From assembly GCA_963674545.2 (NCBI GenBank), contig CAXXFB010000001.1:1736001-1800000 (forward strand): 64,000 nt of DNA, written 5' to 3'. The position numbers and the translations under genes were made by a program. Origin of the DNA: JABGQS01 sp963674545 (lineage in GTDB: Bacteria > Bacillota > Clostridia > Christensenellales > SZUA-584). Under the pieces are notes generated by a model. The model saw nothing but the letters and a program-made list of their open reading frames with translations. It had not been told where the DNA came from and searched no databases. The stretch's first letter is position 1. Every line of letters begins with the position of its first letter. This document shows, piece by piece, positions 26,232-35,671 of the stretch.

Positions 26232-26573
26232 TCAATTCACCTCTTTTGTTAAATCATCTATCGTGCCCCTTATATCCTGCCATTCGTCTGTAAGCGCACG
26301 GTATACTTTCCTGCCAAAGTCGCTAAGTTTATAATACTTCCTTGGCTTGCTCCCCGAAGTCTCCCATTCGCTTTCTAAAAGCTCTTGCTTTTCCAGCCTT
26401 CTCAAAAGCGGATAAAGAGTACCCGGCTCAATCCTCATACCCTTTTCCTGCAGCGATTCGACCAGCGCATAGCCATACTTTGGCTTCTCCAGCTGACTTA
26501 GCACACTAAGCGTTATCGTGCCCCGCCGCAGTTCAAGGAACAAGTTTGACGTAATTTCATTATAATCACTCAT
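26232..26573 (-). CDS. PadR family transcriptional regulator
   Basis: This 113-residue winged-helix regulator shows the PadR signature LRRGTITLSVLSQLEKPKYGYALVESL, followed by GMRIEPGTLYPLLRRLEKQELLESEW and YYKLSDFGRKVY. It is a short PadR-s2 type protein lacking a large effector domain. It probably represses its own promoter through the palindrome at 26600-26612 and co-regulates the HAAS-domain membrane protein that follows by one base. Confidence 0.9.
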   Translation of the reverse strand: MSDYNEITSNLFLELRRGTITLSVLSQLEKPKYGYALVESLQEKGMRIEPGTLYPLLRRLEKQELLESEWETSGSKPRKYYKLSDFGRKVYRALTDEWQDIRGTIDDLTKEVN

Positions 26574-26592
26574 ATTGCCACCTCACAATCGC

Positions 26593-26622
26593 ATTATACT
26601 GTATGACATACACTATTGTCAA
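26593..26622 (-). promoter_or_regulatory. PadR promoter with embedded operator palindrome
   Basis: On the - strand a perfect TTGACA (26622-26617) and a perfect TATAAT (26598-26593) have an 18-base spacer. Inside the spacer lies TGTATGACATACA (26600-26612 on the + strand), a 13-base palindrome around a central A. A repressor bound there would block RNA polymerase. The form resembles known PadR operators with ATGT/ACAT half-sites. Confidence 0.75.
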
Positions 26623-26656
26623 TTATTTATTATTAATTTATTTATAATGTTATAAA

Positions 26657-26690
26657 AAAAGACCCGCAGATTTTGCAGGCCTTTTCTCAT
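26657..26690 (-). terminator. Terminator after the CoA-disulfide reductase gene
   Basis: On the - strand GGCCTGCA and TGCGGGTC pair across AAATC with two wobble pairs and are followed by a run of Ts. Confidence 0.65.
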
Positions 26691-26695
26691 ATCTT

Positions 26696-28348
26696 TTATT
26701 TTGCGTTATAATCTACACTGGCAACGCTGTATGTCGTATATGCACCGGCAAGGTTGCGCACCTTCTTGAATCCATTGTTTATGAGTATACGGCATGCTAT
26801 GTATGCACGGATACCAACAGCGCAATACACAACATAGGATTTAGATTTATCCAGCTCTCCAATACGCTCTCTCAAGCCGTCCACCGGCAGGTTGATACTG
26901 CCCGGCAGCGCTCCTTCTCTATACTCCGAAGGAGTACGCACATCAAGGAAAACGGTGTCTTCCGGCAGGTCTTTGAGCTCTGAAAATGTTACGTTGTCCA
27001 CAACGCCTCTAAGTATATTCTGCGCCGAAAAACCAGCCATATTGACCGGATCTTTACCTGATGAGAACGGTGGTGCATAGCAAAGCTCAAGCTGCTGCAA
27101 ATCGTCTGTAGTAGCACCGAACCGCAGCGCCGTTGCAATAACGTCTATCCTCTTGTCCACACCGTCATACCCTACGGCCGAAGCTCCATAAACTTTTCCG
27201 TCTATCCCAAACATCACTTTCAGGCAAAACTGCGCTCCGCCCGGATAATATCCCGCATGTGAATAAGGATGAAGAACTGTTACTCTGTAGTCTTTGTTTA
27301 TTTTTTTGCCCATGCCTATAAGCTGCTTCTCTGAAAGCCCTGTGCTTGCCACAGTCATGTCAAAAACTTTTGCAACGCTTGAGCCCTGAGAACCCTTGTA
27401 TACACGATGCATTCCGCATATGTTGTCCGCAGCCATACGCCCCATTTTGTTTGCCGGTCCGGCAAGAGGTATCATACACTTCTCACCTGTCATGAAGTTA
27501 GTCGTCTCCACTACATCGCCGACCGCATATATAAACTCATCACTTGTCTTAAGTGTCTCGTCTACGATTATTCCGCCACGTGCATTCACTTTAAGCCCGG
27601 CGTCTTTTGCAAGTTCAAAGTTAGGACGTACACCAACCGACATTATCGCAAAGTCAGCTTCATATTCGCCTTTATCCGTTTTAACGATTATTCCGTCAGC
27701 AGTCTCTTCAAACCCTTTCACTCCCTGCCCAAGAGCCAGCTTAATCCCGTTTTCGGTCATGTGCTTGTGCAGTATCTGCGCCATGTCAAAATCCACATTT
27801 GCCATAACCTGGTCCATCATGTCTACAAGCGTAACGCTTAGCCCAGCATGGGTCAGGTTCTCCGCCATCTCTACGCCTATGAAACCGCCGCCGACAACAA
27901 CAGCGCTTTTAGCGCCTTTCTTAGCTTCAACTATCTTGTCCATGTCTGGTATAGTCCACAGCTTCATTACTTTGTCTGAATCAATACCTTCAACGGGTGG
28001 CATAATAGGTGTAGAGCCCGGCGAGAGCGCAAGTATGTCATAGCTCTCAGTATATGTCTCGTCATCGCTTTTCACGGTTACCGTTTTTGCCTGCCTGTCT
28101 ATTTTGACAACTTCGCTCTTTACCCGCACATCCACGTTGAACCTGTCGTTGAACGATTCAGGCGTCTGCAATAAAAGTTCGTCCCTGTCCGTTATGATTC
28201 CACCTATGTAATAGGGCAGCCCGCAGTTTGCAAAAGAGATATAGTCCCCTCTTTCAAACATGATTATCTCTGCCTTCTCGTCCAGCCTTCTTAGTCTTGC
28301 AGCAAGGCTGGCTCCGCCTGCAACGCCCCCAACTACTATTACCTTCAT
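26696..28348 (-). CDS. CoA-disulfide reductase with C-terminal rhodanese domain
   Basis: This 550-residue flavoprotein fuses a pyridine nucleotide-disulfide reductase of the CoA-disulfide/persulfide reductase group with a rhodanese. The FAD motif VVGGVAGGASLAARLRR is at the N-terminus. The single redox cysteine is in SFANCGLPYYIGG near residue 43, and the NAD(P)H motif AVVVGGGFIGVEMAENL is near 150. The C-terminal rhodanese (about 455-545) has the catalytic cysteine in YVVYCAVGIRAY. Such fusions handle persulfides and polysulfide in anaerobes. AGAGG before the ATG at 28348 decides the start over the longer form. It is divergent from addB. Confidence 0.92.
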   Translation of the reverse strand: MKVIVVGGVAGGASLAARLRRLDEKAEIIMFERGDYISFANCGLPYYIGGIITDRDELLLQTPESFNDRFNVDVRVKSEVVKIDRQAKTVTVKSDDETYTESYDILALSPGSTPIMPPVEGIDSDKVMKLWTIPDMDKIVEAKKGAKSAVVVGGGFIGVEMAENLTHAGLSVTLVDMMDQVMANVDFDMAQILHKHMTENGIKLALGQGVKGFEETADGIIVKTDKGEYEADFAIMSVGVRPNFELAKDAGLKVNARGGIIVDETLKTSDEFIYAVGDVVETTNFMTGEKCMIPLAGPANKMGRMAADNICGMHRVYKGSQGSSVAKVFDMTVASTGLSEKQLIGMGKKINKDYRVTVLHPYSHAGYYPGGAQFCLKVMFGIDGKVYGASAVGYDGVDKRIDVIATALRFGATTDDLQQLELCYAPPFSSGKDPVNMAGFSAQNILRGVVDNVTFSELKDLPEDTVFLDVRTPSEYREGALPGSINLPVDGLRERIGELDKSKSYVVYCAVGIRAYIACRILINNGFKKVRNLAGAYTTYSVASVDYNAK

Positions 28349-28500
28349 TCTTGCCTCTTTCCTCAAAACGCCTTCCGGCGTAAAATGTAATCGTTTATTT
28401 TTTATCATTCTATCATAAATGACCGATTTTTCAACTTCTATAATGTAAACAAAGTGTGATTTATGATATAGTACTGTTATAGAATTAACGGGGGTTGTTT

Positions 28501-30477
28501 ATGGGCGTAACGATAATAAAAGGCCGCTCTGGAAGCGGTAAAAGCCGATATCTCAAAGAACATATCCGCCACCTTATTAAAAACCCTCTGAAAAACATAA
28601 TAGTAATTACTGCCGGCTCCCAGACCTTCGAAACAGAGCGCAGCATCATAGAGCGCTGCGGTGTAAACGGGATCCTTGGGCTTCAGGTTCTCAGCATACA
28701 GCGCCTTGCATACGCTCTGCTTGAAGGCTCGCAGAAATTCATGACCAATGCAGATAAAGCTGTGGTATGCAAAAAAGCTCTCCTTTCTTTGGTTTCTCCT
28801 TTCCATGGCGCTGCAGACACTCCAGATTTTATTAGCTGCCTTTCCAACTTAATGACCCGTCTAAAAGACTACAGTCAAACGCCGGAAAGCCTGCGCAGAA
28901 TAGAGACACCAGACGAAGCACTTCGTCAAAAATTGAGCGATACCGCCGACGTGCTCGAAAAATACAACGAACTGTGCGGCAGCATGAAAGACACAGGCGA
29001 TATGTATATGCTTGCGGCTCAGCGTGCAAATAAAACCGATTTACTAAGCGGCGCCCAAGTTGTCATCGACGGTATGGACAGCTACAGCCCGTCTGTTATG
29101 CTGCTCATCCAAAAAGTAATCGAGCTGGCAGAGGATGTAATGATCGCTTTCCGCAGTAAAGGCAGCGGCAGCGAACAGGGGCTTTTCTCTTCTGAAGAAG
29201 GCGACATGGAACGCTTTATCGAAGCTTCAATAACTGTTAATGTTGAACCAAAGCTAATCGAATTAGATGAGAAAAACCGCCGCTATTCATGCAGCGAACT
29301 TGCTCACCTTGAGCAGAACCTATATAGTTACCCATATGAAAAATACACCGATCCCGTTGAAAACATACGCCTTTTCAATGCTAAAGACACAGGCAGCGAA
29401 GTAGACATGATAACCGCCGCCATCCTTGGCGAAGCGGCGTCCGGCAGACGTTACAGGGATATGGCAATAGTCGCCGGAAACCTTGGCAGCTATATACCTT
29501 CGCTGAAGATGAACCTTGAAAAGAGCGGCATACCATTTTTTATAGATGAGAGGCGTGCGCTCTCTGATAATACTTTTTTCGACTTCCTGCACAAATCGCT
29601 GCTTGCAGCAGCTGGTGATGCATTGTACGTTCCAAGCTATGTATTTTCAAGCTACAGTCCGCTGACGGACAAGGAAAAGCATATCCTGCGTAAATATGTG
29701 CAGTTCTATTCGTATAAGGGCTGGCATTTCTATAACGAATTCTGGCGTGGTGAAAACGCAAAAACAGCCGAGACTCTAAGGAGCAAAGTCATGCAGCCGC
29801 TGCTAAAGCTTACTGATAAGCTAGCCGGTAATACTCATACACAGATAAGAGCTATAAAAGAGTTCCTCTCTTCATCCTCGTCTGAAGAAAAGCTTGAAGA
29901 GCTTGCCGTACGTCTTGCAGAAAACGGCATGAATACCCAGCGTGAATACTTAGAACAGGTATCAGGCAGAATAACAGAAGTTCTTGAAGGCATCAGCAGA
30001 GTGTTCGGTGATATGAGCATTTCACCTGCGGAGCTTATAGAGCTTATAAAAACAGGCTGCGAAGCAACAAAAATAGCTATAATTCCGCCATCTACCGACG
30101 AAGTCGGCATATTCGACATCTCAGTAGCACGTCTTAAAAACATTGATGTGCTCTTCGCCGCAGGTGTCCAGGATGGAGTTTGGCCGTCGAAATCCAGTGA
30201 TCCCGGTATATTATCCGAATCTGAGCGCCAAACGCTTTATAACAGCGGTATTGACCTTGGCATCACAGACCTAAACGCAGAAAAGCTAAAAGTTTATACG
30301 GCGCTCGTCAAACCAAAAGACAGGCTTTATATTAGCTATAACGATGCTTCTGCTCCGTCTGTTCTTATCGACCGAATTAAGCGCATATTCCCGCAAATCA
30401 AACAGAGACTGAAATTGCTGTCTGCTCACAGTGCACAGACAATGCGCTCATACTTTCGGCAATCAGCGATTCGCTGA
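28501..30477 (+). CDS. addB: ATP-dependent nuclease subunit AddB, N-terminal part (frameshifted gene)
   Basis: This frame encodes the first 658 residues of AddB, the helicase-like partner of AddA in double-strand break repair. The Walker A-like GRSGSGKSRYL is near residue 9. A conserved segment VSVARLKNIDVLFAAGVQDGVWP-like (DISVARLKNIDVLFAAGVQD) is near residue 540. The frame is lost around 30390: beyond this point the residues KQRLKLLSAHSAQ are not AddB-like, while the -1 frame reads ANQTETEIAVCSQ and continues to the nuclease domain. One missing base in the CCC run at 30390-30392 would explain it. The ATG at 28501 behind GGGGG is preferred over a TTG six bases upstream. Confidence 0.85.
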   Translation: MGVTIIKGRSGSGKSRYLKEHIRHLIKNPLKNIIVITAGSQTFETERSIIERCGVNGILGLQVLSIQRLAYALLEGSQKFMTNADKAVVCKKALLSLVSPFHGAADTPDFISCLSNLMTRLKDYSQTPESLRRIETPDEALRQKLSDTADVLEKYNELCGSMKDTGDMYMLAAQRANKTDLLSGAQVVIDGMDSYSPSVMLLIQKVIELAEDVMIAFRSKGSGSEQGLFSSEEGDMERFIEASITVNVEPKLIELDEKNRRYSCSELAHLEQNLYSYPYEKYTDPVENIRLFNAKDTGSEVDMITAAILGEAASGRRYRDMAIVAGNLGSYIPSLKMNLEKSGIPFFIDERRALSDNTFFDFLHKSLLAAAGDALYVPSYVFSSYSPLTDKEKHILRKYVQFYSYKGWHFYNEFWRGENAKTAETLRSKVMQPLLKLTDKLAGNTHTQIRAIKEFLSSSSSEEKLEELAVRLAENGMNTQREYLEQVSGRITEVLEGISRVFGDMSISPAELIELIKTGCEATKIAIIPPSTDEVGIFDISVARLKNIDVLFAAGVQDGVWPSKSSDPGILSESERQTLYNSGIDLGITDLNAEKLKVYTALVKPKDRLYISYNDASAPSVLIDRIKRIFPQIKQRLKLLSAHSAQTMRSYFRQSAIR

Positions 30478-31682
30478 ACACAGGCAGCTTTTCTCAACCG
30501 CTTATCGAGACCGGCGCGCACCTTATAAAACAGTCCGGTTGGAAACAGCACGCATCAGAAGTGCTTCTGCGGACAAATGCAGCTCTTTCTTTGGAAGAAG
30601 ACACTGCCGTAGAGTTGTACGGCGGAATAAAATGCTCCGCCACACGTATAGAGAAATATTACGAATGCCCGTTTGCGCACTTCATGTCACGTGGCATAAA
30701 AGCCCAGCCATACAGAGAATATGTTGGTGACTCTATGGACACAGGCTCCTTTTTGCACCTGGCTCTCGATATCTTCGCAAAGCGGCTTATAGACAGCGGC
30801 TCAGATATAAAACGAATTTCAGAGAAACAGACAGCACTAGAAATGGAGCTTGCCGCCGACAGCGCAGCCAGGGAATATGACAACGCCAAACTGATTGAAG
30901 ACGATCGCTTCTCGTCCGTATATCCGCTGCTGAAAGACGAGCTTATACGCACAGCACAGAAGATACGCACCCACTTTATAAACACCCGGGCAAGTATCTA
31001 TTCCAGCGAGCAGGTGTTCTCCGACTATACCGTGAATACAATATTTGGCGACATCACTATCACAGGCAAGATAGACAGGATAGACTCCGCAGGCTCATAC
31101 TTCAGGGTAGTGGATTATAAATCTTCCTCTAAGACTTTCTCGCTGAGTGATTTTGCCAGCGGCACATCCATACAGCTCCCCGTATACATAGGAGCAGCAA
31201 AACGGCTGCTGGAAAAGGAAGGCTCCGCTTTACAGCCGGCAGGCGGTTATTATATGAGAATAGGCGAAGGCTATGCAGAGACACAAGGAGACCTGCAGCA
31301 AGATGCAAGACTGCTCGGAATATCTCTTAACGACACGGAAGTCCTGCGTAGCTTCAGCGACTTGAACGAAAATGGCAGCTTCGTCTCCATAGATCAGCGC
31401 ATAACAAGCAAGGGCGAACTGCACGGCACATCAAAGAACAAGTTTTTTACACAGAATGAACTTGTAAATCTGCTGCAATACACCGACGGTATGATACGCA
31501 AAGCAGCCGAAGGCATATACAGCGGAAAGACAGACATATCGCCTGTAGATGAAGAATCCGGTATAGATGTTTGCCGCTACTGCGAATACAAATCCGTCTG
31601 TCAGAAGGACGAAGGCTACAATGAAAACAAGTCAAGGCAGGCTGAGCCGCTGGAAAAGTCTGATCTGGAGGAGTCGGTATGA
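30390..31682 (+). CDS. addB: AddB C-terminal part with nuclease and Fe-S cluster (frameshifted gene)
   Basis: This frame continues AddB to its end. It contains the conserved YYECPFAHFMSRGI segment with the first iron-sulfur cysteine, the PD-(D/E)XK nuclease core in KIDRIDSAGSYFRVVDYKS, and the C-terminal VCRYCEYKSVC with the three remaining cysteines of the 4Fe-4S cluster. The earliest credible independent start is a GTG at 30561 with no good ribosome binding site, so separate translation is unlikely. Its stop codon overlaps the addA start by four bases (ATGA), so addA depends on translation reaching here unless a separate initiation is used. Confidence 0.85.
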   Translation, partial: PANQTETEIAVCSQCTDNALILSAISDSLNTGSFSQPLIETGAHLIKQSGWKQHASEVLLRTNAALSLEEDTAVELYGGIKCSATRIEKYYECPFAHFMSRGIKAQPYREYVGDSMDTGSFLHLALDIFAKRLIDSGSDIKRISEKQTALEMELAADSAAREYDNAKLIEDDRFSSVYPLLKDELIRTAQKIRTHFINTRASIYSSEQVFSDYTVNTIFGDITITGKIDRIDSAGSYFRVVDYKSSSKTFSLSDFASGTSIQLPVYIGAAKRLLEKEGSALQPAGGYYMRIGEGYAETQGDLQQDARLLGISLNDTEVLRSFSDLNENGSFVSIDQRITSKGELHGTSKNKFFTQNELVNLLQYTDGMIRKAAEGIYSGKTDISPVDEESGIDVCRYCEYKSVCQKDEGYNENKSRQAEPLEKSDLEESV

Positions 31683-34600
31683 GCGAAAGAATATTCAACG
31701 AACGCCAGCAGCAGGCGATAGACTCAAGAGGAAACAGCATAGTTGTATCCGCAGCAGCAGGAAGCGGAAAAACGAGTGTTTTGACAGAACGTGTCCTTGG
31801 ACTCATCGAGCAGGGTGAAGACATAGAGCGCATGCTCATAGTCACGTTTACCAACCTTGCCGCCAGCGAGATGAAAGAGAGGATATACGCACGCCTAAAC
31901 CAGGCCGCTATAGATAAAAAGCAGCCCAGACTGGCAGTCCAGGCAGAAAAGAGCATATTCTCCGACATCAGCACTATTCACGTCTTCTGCAACAGCCTTA
32001 TCCGGGACAACTTCGAATACGCCGGAGTTTCGCCCACATTCTCGCTCGCCAGCGATGCCGACACGGCGCTTCTAAAACAGCGTGCACTAGACAGTACAGT
32101 CGAATCTCTGGAGGACAAGACCGGCAGTTTCTTTAAACGCTATGCGCCAAGGGCAAATACAAACGGTATAAAAAGCATTGTGCTTAAAATATACAGCCGC
32201 ATCATAAGCACGTCCGACCCGGCAGGCTGGCTTAGCAGTGCTCAGAACAGCTTTGAGTCGGACGAATTCATTTACGTACTCTTCGAAGAATTTAAAGCCC
32301 TTCTTTGCTCCGCAGCGCAGCAGGCTTCCGAGTTTTTAATCCAGCGCAGCTATGCCTGGGAACAGAAAGGTTTTCACAAAGAGGCTGCTCAGAGCGAGAA
32401 CGAGCGCATAGAGCTGCTACGCAAGGTGGACACGGCGGATATTAGAAACGTGTTTATTCCTCAGTTGCCATTGGCCGAACGTTTCAGCGGTGCTCCTTAC
32501 GGCGAGGTAAGCCGGCTTACAAACAAAGCAAACAAATGTTTCGAATATTTTTATAAGTACTCCGGAGACTTCTTTGATATAGTCAAAAAGCAGCAGACTG
32601 AAGCAGGATACGATGGCAGTATATTCATAGAGCTGACAGCGCAGTTCATGAAAACATACGCAAGGCTAAAGCGTGAAAAGAACGTACTCGACCACGACGA
32701 TTCGCTCCACTTTGCCAACAAGGCGTTAAGAGATGAGAACATCGCAACGCGATATCAGCAAAGATACTCGCATGTTTTCGTTGACGAATATCAGGATATC
32801 AATAATGTACAGCACACTATAATCAGCCGAATTAAAAGTGCGGACAACGACTTCTTCGTCGGAGACGTAAAGCAATGCATATATATGTTCAGGGAGTCTA
32901 ACCCGGATCTTTTTATAAAACGATGTAAAGAGCTTGAGGGCAGCGGACTTATCGAGATGAACACAAACTACCGCAGCGCACCTGCCGTGATAGATTTCAT
33001 AAACGCAGTAATGCACAATATGATGACAGAAAAAATCGGAGGTGTCAGCTACACAGGCGGGCACAGGCTAAGCGCAGGCAAGAGCGGCGACGGAAGCATC
33101 AAGATATGCCTGCCGCAGAGCAGCACGCCTGCAAATACCGAAGCGCAGGCTATTGCCGCCAACATACAGGAACTAATCAAGGACGGTTACCGCTACGGCG
33201 ACATATCCATACTGCGTCCCGAAGTTTCGGGTGGCGGCGCAGCTATTGTTAAAATACTTTCGGACATGGGCATACCCGTCTCCAGCGGTTTTAATACATC
33301 CGACCCTGCGTTCAGTGATGTTGCCGTATACGTAAATCTTTTAAAAGTCATAGAAGGAAGCGCAGATGACGTTGCTCTTCTTTCTGTTATGCGCTATCCT
33401 TCGTTCGGATTTGTTGAGCCGGAGTTTGCTCAGATTCGTATATCCGCAGATAAAAACCTTCGAACATTCGAAGAAGCGCTGCTCGCCTTCAAGGAAGATT
33501 CAGCACTCGGCAAAAAAATAAGCTTTTTCTTTGAAAAGATAAATTTCTACCGCCTGCTTTCAGATTCACTTAGCCTGCCGGACTTTTTGATGCGTCTGCG
33601 GCACGAAGCGCTATTCGACGAATATGCAGCTACTGCACCGTCGGGCAGCGACCGTACAAGCGCTCTTTTGTCGTTTATTAACAGCGCAGGAGCAATGACT
33701 CACATCAGCAGCGTTATAGAAGTCGCTGACCGTATCATGAGCAACCTGGAAAAAGGAGCCGCAAACGACTCAGACGCAGTTTTCTTCACCACAATACATA
33801 AATCAAAAGGCCTCGAATTTCCGGCAGTCATACTTTCCGGCATGCAGAAAAGAATCAACCAAAGCGACGCACAAAACACAGTCCTTATTGGCAGAAAGCT
33901 CGGGCTTGCTCTAGATATAAGCGACACCGATACGCACATTAAAACGCCTACGCTCCACAAAAAAATAGTCTCAGAAGAGATGAGAAACGAGAAGATCTGT
34001 GAAACTGTGCGGCTGCTTTACGTCGGTATGACACGTGCACAGGAGCGGCTAATAATCTGCGGAGCAATTAATAAACCCAGTAAAAAGTGGGAAGAGCCAA
34101 AGCCGGAAAACTGGCAACTTGATGCAACAAGCTATTTAGACCTGATAATGCCGGCTGTCTATATGATGAAAGGCAGCGCGCCGGAAATCGAAAGCTGCGA
34201 ATATGAAGACCATAGTGTATCCAGGCAGGATAAGTCAAGGCTTCTATACGAGTTCTTTACGCAGGCAGAGGCAATCATGCTTCCTAAAGAACCGAGCGCA
34301 TATCATCCCAAAGAACGCATACCGTCTAAGCTCAGTGTTTCTGCGATAAAGAGACAACAGACGGATGAAGACTACACACCGGCATATCTGCCCACCGGCA
34401 ACGGTGAACTTGCCGCCCGTCGTGGTACTCTGCTTCATATGGTGCTGCAGAAAATAGGTCTAAGCGAAAAGACACCTGCTGAAGTCTCAGAATTTATTGA
34501 TACACTTATAAAAGAAGGTCTGGCCGATAAAGAGCTGGCAGCGCAAATAGACCCCGGCGCTATAAGCCGGTTTCTTTCCAGCAGCGCTGCCAAGAGTGCA

Positions 34601-34912
34601 GCCGCTTCAGATAAATGTCTTTTTGAAGCGCCGTTCTGTTTAAAGCTCTCTGCAAACGAAGCAGGAATAGCAGACTCTGATGAGCTTGTAATTATACAAG
34701 GAGTTATAGACCTGTGTTTCATCGAAGATAAAGCTTGGGTAATAATAGACTATAAGTCGGATAAAATCACAGAAGAAACCGCAAAGCAGGCAGCACAGAA
34801 ATATAAAATCCAGTTAGAGCTGTATTCAAAGGCACTTTCATCAATAACAGGTCTGCCGGTAAAAGAGAAGGCTATTTACTTCCTTGAAACAGGACAACAA
34901 ATTAACATATAA
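31679..34912 (+). CDS. addA: ATP-dependent helicase/nuclease subunit AddA
   Basis: This 1077-residue protein is the UvrD-like helicase and nuclease of AddAB, which processes DNA ends for RecA loading. Motifs are in order: NERQQQAIDSRG, Walker A AAAGSGKTSVL (about residue 25), TFTNLAASEMKERI, Walker B FVDEYQDINNVQ (about 365), the TIHKSKGLEFPAVIL motif (about 705) and LLYVGMTRAQERL (about 780). The C-terminal nuclease shows GVIDLCF and IIDYKSDKI (about 1010-1030). It is intact, though its partner addB is frameshifted. The start overlaps the addB stop. Confidence 0.95.
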   Translation: MSERIFNERQQQAIDSRGNSIVVSAAAGSGKTSVLTERVLGLIEQGEDIERMLIVTFTNLAASEMKERIYARLNQAAIDKKQPRLAVQAEKSIFSDISTIHVFCNSLIRDNFEYAGVSPTFSLASDADTALLKQRALDSTVESLEDKTGSFFKRYAPRANTNGIKSIVLKIYSRIISTSDPAGWLSSAQNSFESDEFIYVLFEEFKALLCSAAQQASEFLIQRSYAWEQKGFHKEAAQSENERIELLRKVDTADIRNVFIPQLPLAERFSGAPYGEVSRLTNKANKCFEYFYKYSGDFFDIVKKQQTEAGYDGSIFIELTAQFMKTYARLKREKNVLDHDDSLHFANKALRDENIATRYQQRYSHVFVDEYQDINNVQHTIISRIKSADNDFFVGDVKQCIYMFRESNPDLFIKRCKELEGSGLIEMNTNYRSAPAVIDFINAVMHNMMTEKIGGVSYTGGHRLSAGKSGDGSIKICLPQSSTPANTEAQAIAANIQELIKDGYRYGDISILRPEVSGGGAAIVKILSDMGIPVSSGFNTSDPAFSDVAVYVNLLKVIEGSADDVALLSVMRYPSFGFVEPEFAQIRISADKNLRTFEEALLAFKEDSALGKKISFFFEKINFYRLLSDSLSLPDFLMRLRHEALFDEYAATAPSGSDRTSALLSFINSAGAMTHISSVIEVADRIMSNLEKGAANDSDAVFFTTIHKSKGLEFPAVILSGMQKRINQSDAQNTVLIGRKLGLALDISDTDTHIKTPTLHKKIVSEEMRNEKICETVRLLYVGMTRAQERLIICGAINKPSKKWEEPKPENWQLDATSYLDLIMPAVYMMKGSAPEIESCEYEDHSVSRQDKSRLLYEFFTQAEAIMLPKEPSAYHPKERIPSKLSVSAIKRQQTDEDYTPAYLPTGNGELAARRGTLLHMVLQKIGLSEKTPAEVSEFIDTLIKEGLADKELAAQIDPGAISRFLSSSAAKSAAASDKCLFEAPFCLKLSANEAGIADSDELVIIQGVIDLCFIEDKAWVIIDYKSDKITEETAKQAAQKYKIQLELYSKALSSITGLPVKEKAIYFLETGQQINI

Positions 34913-34913
34913 A

Positions 34914-34951
34914 AAAGCTGTCCACGATATGTTCATGAACAGCCGTTTTTC
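34914..34951 (+). terminator. Probable terminator after addA
   Basis: GCTGT (34917-34921) can pair with ACAGC (34939-34943), with a small palindrome GTTCATGAAC in the loop and Ts from 34946. The stem is short, so confidence is modest. Confidence 0.45.
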
Positions 34952-34981
34952 TATTTCATTTATGCACTGCAAACCGTTGTT

Positions 34982-35075
34982 AAATCCGTATTAAATCCAC
35001 ATGGGGTTGAGCTTTATCCACAAATTTATACACCATATCCACATGTCCGGCAACTACAGGATTTTTCTATCCACG
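34982..35075 (+). other. Cluster of DnaA-box-like sequences
   Basis: A perfect DnaA box TTATCCACA is at 35014-35022. Related 9-mers in the same orientation are AAATCCGTA (34982), AAATCCACA (34993), ATATCCACA (35035) and CTATCCACG (35067). Their start-to-start distances are 11, 21, 21 and 32 bases, all close to whole helical turns. They lie between the convergent addA and chagasin-like genes. No dnaA, dnaN or AT-rich unwinding element accompanies them. Confidence 0.5.
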
Positions 35076-35110
35076 ACATATACCCGTAAACTTACCGGTG
35101 CAGGCACGAG

Positions 35111-35533
35111 CTATTCAACCACTATGGTCATGTCTCTTGTTTTGTCCACTTCGCCGCCTTCCCAGTCCCGAGCGTACTCCAGTGTTATCTTGGTTTCGCC
35201 TTTTTTAAGCGCTTCTATTGTTATCGTAGCCATTCCCCCGCTGCCTTCTGCATCGGAGTCCTCTGGTTCATAATCGTTGCTGACCAGCTTTAATATCTCT
35301 TCGTCCTCTATATAAACCTGCCATGAATAACCGGTCGTCATATTAGCTTCCAGACTGAATCCAAAAGTGCTCCCCTTTGTAACTGTAAGAGTGCTGGGAA
35401 GCGAATCAACATCGCCGGAGCTACCCATCTGCATTACTGTGTCGCCCTTTTCGCCCAGCTGCATAACACAGCCCGTAAAAATAGTTATGCCCAATAGAAC
35501 GATCATTATCAGAAACAGAATAGTCCTTTTCAT
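35111..35533 (-). CDS. Chagasin-family (I42) protease inhibitor-like lipoprotein
   Basis: This 140-residue protein has a lipoprotein signal (MKRTILFLIMIVLLG followed by ITIFTGC, with the acylated cysteine near residue 22). The mature part matches the chagasin fold of cysteine protease inhibitors. The NMTTGYSWQV loop corresponds to the NPTTGY motif, SGGMATITIEALKKGETKI to the central loop, and YARDWEGG to the third inhibitory loop. The first residue of the leading motif differs (M for P). GGAGGT before the ATG at 35533 sets the start. Likely role: surface inhibition of papain-type proteases. Confidence 0.83.
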   Translation of the reverse strand: MKRTILFLIMIVLLGITIFTGCVMQLGEKGDTVMQMGSSGDVDSLPSTLTVTKGSTFGFSLEANMTTGYSWQVYIEDEEILKLVSNDYEPEDSDAEGSGGMATITIEALKKGETKITLEYARDWEGGEVDKTRDMTIVVE

Positions 35534-35671
35534 ATGATACCTCCAAAACATTTGATATGCCGATAAATATATTTTACATCCTAACCGTAATAATTGCAAA
35601 ATTAATGTGACTAAAGAGTTATCGCTTATGTTATAATAATTTATATAATTTCGCTACGGAGGATATGCAAA

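Noticed and set aside
34982..35075. Chromosomal replication origin
   Set aside because: DnaA-box-like sites exist, but no dnaA, dnaN, gyrB, rpmH or an AT-rich unwinding region is near.
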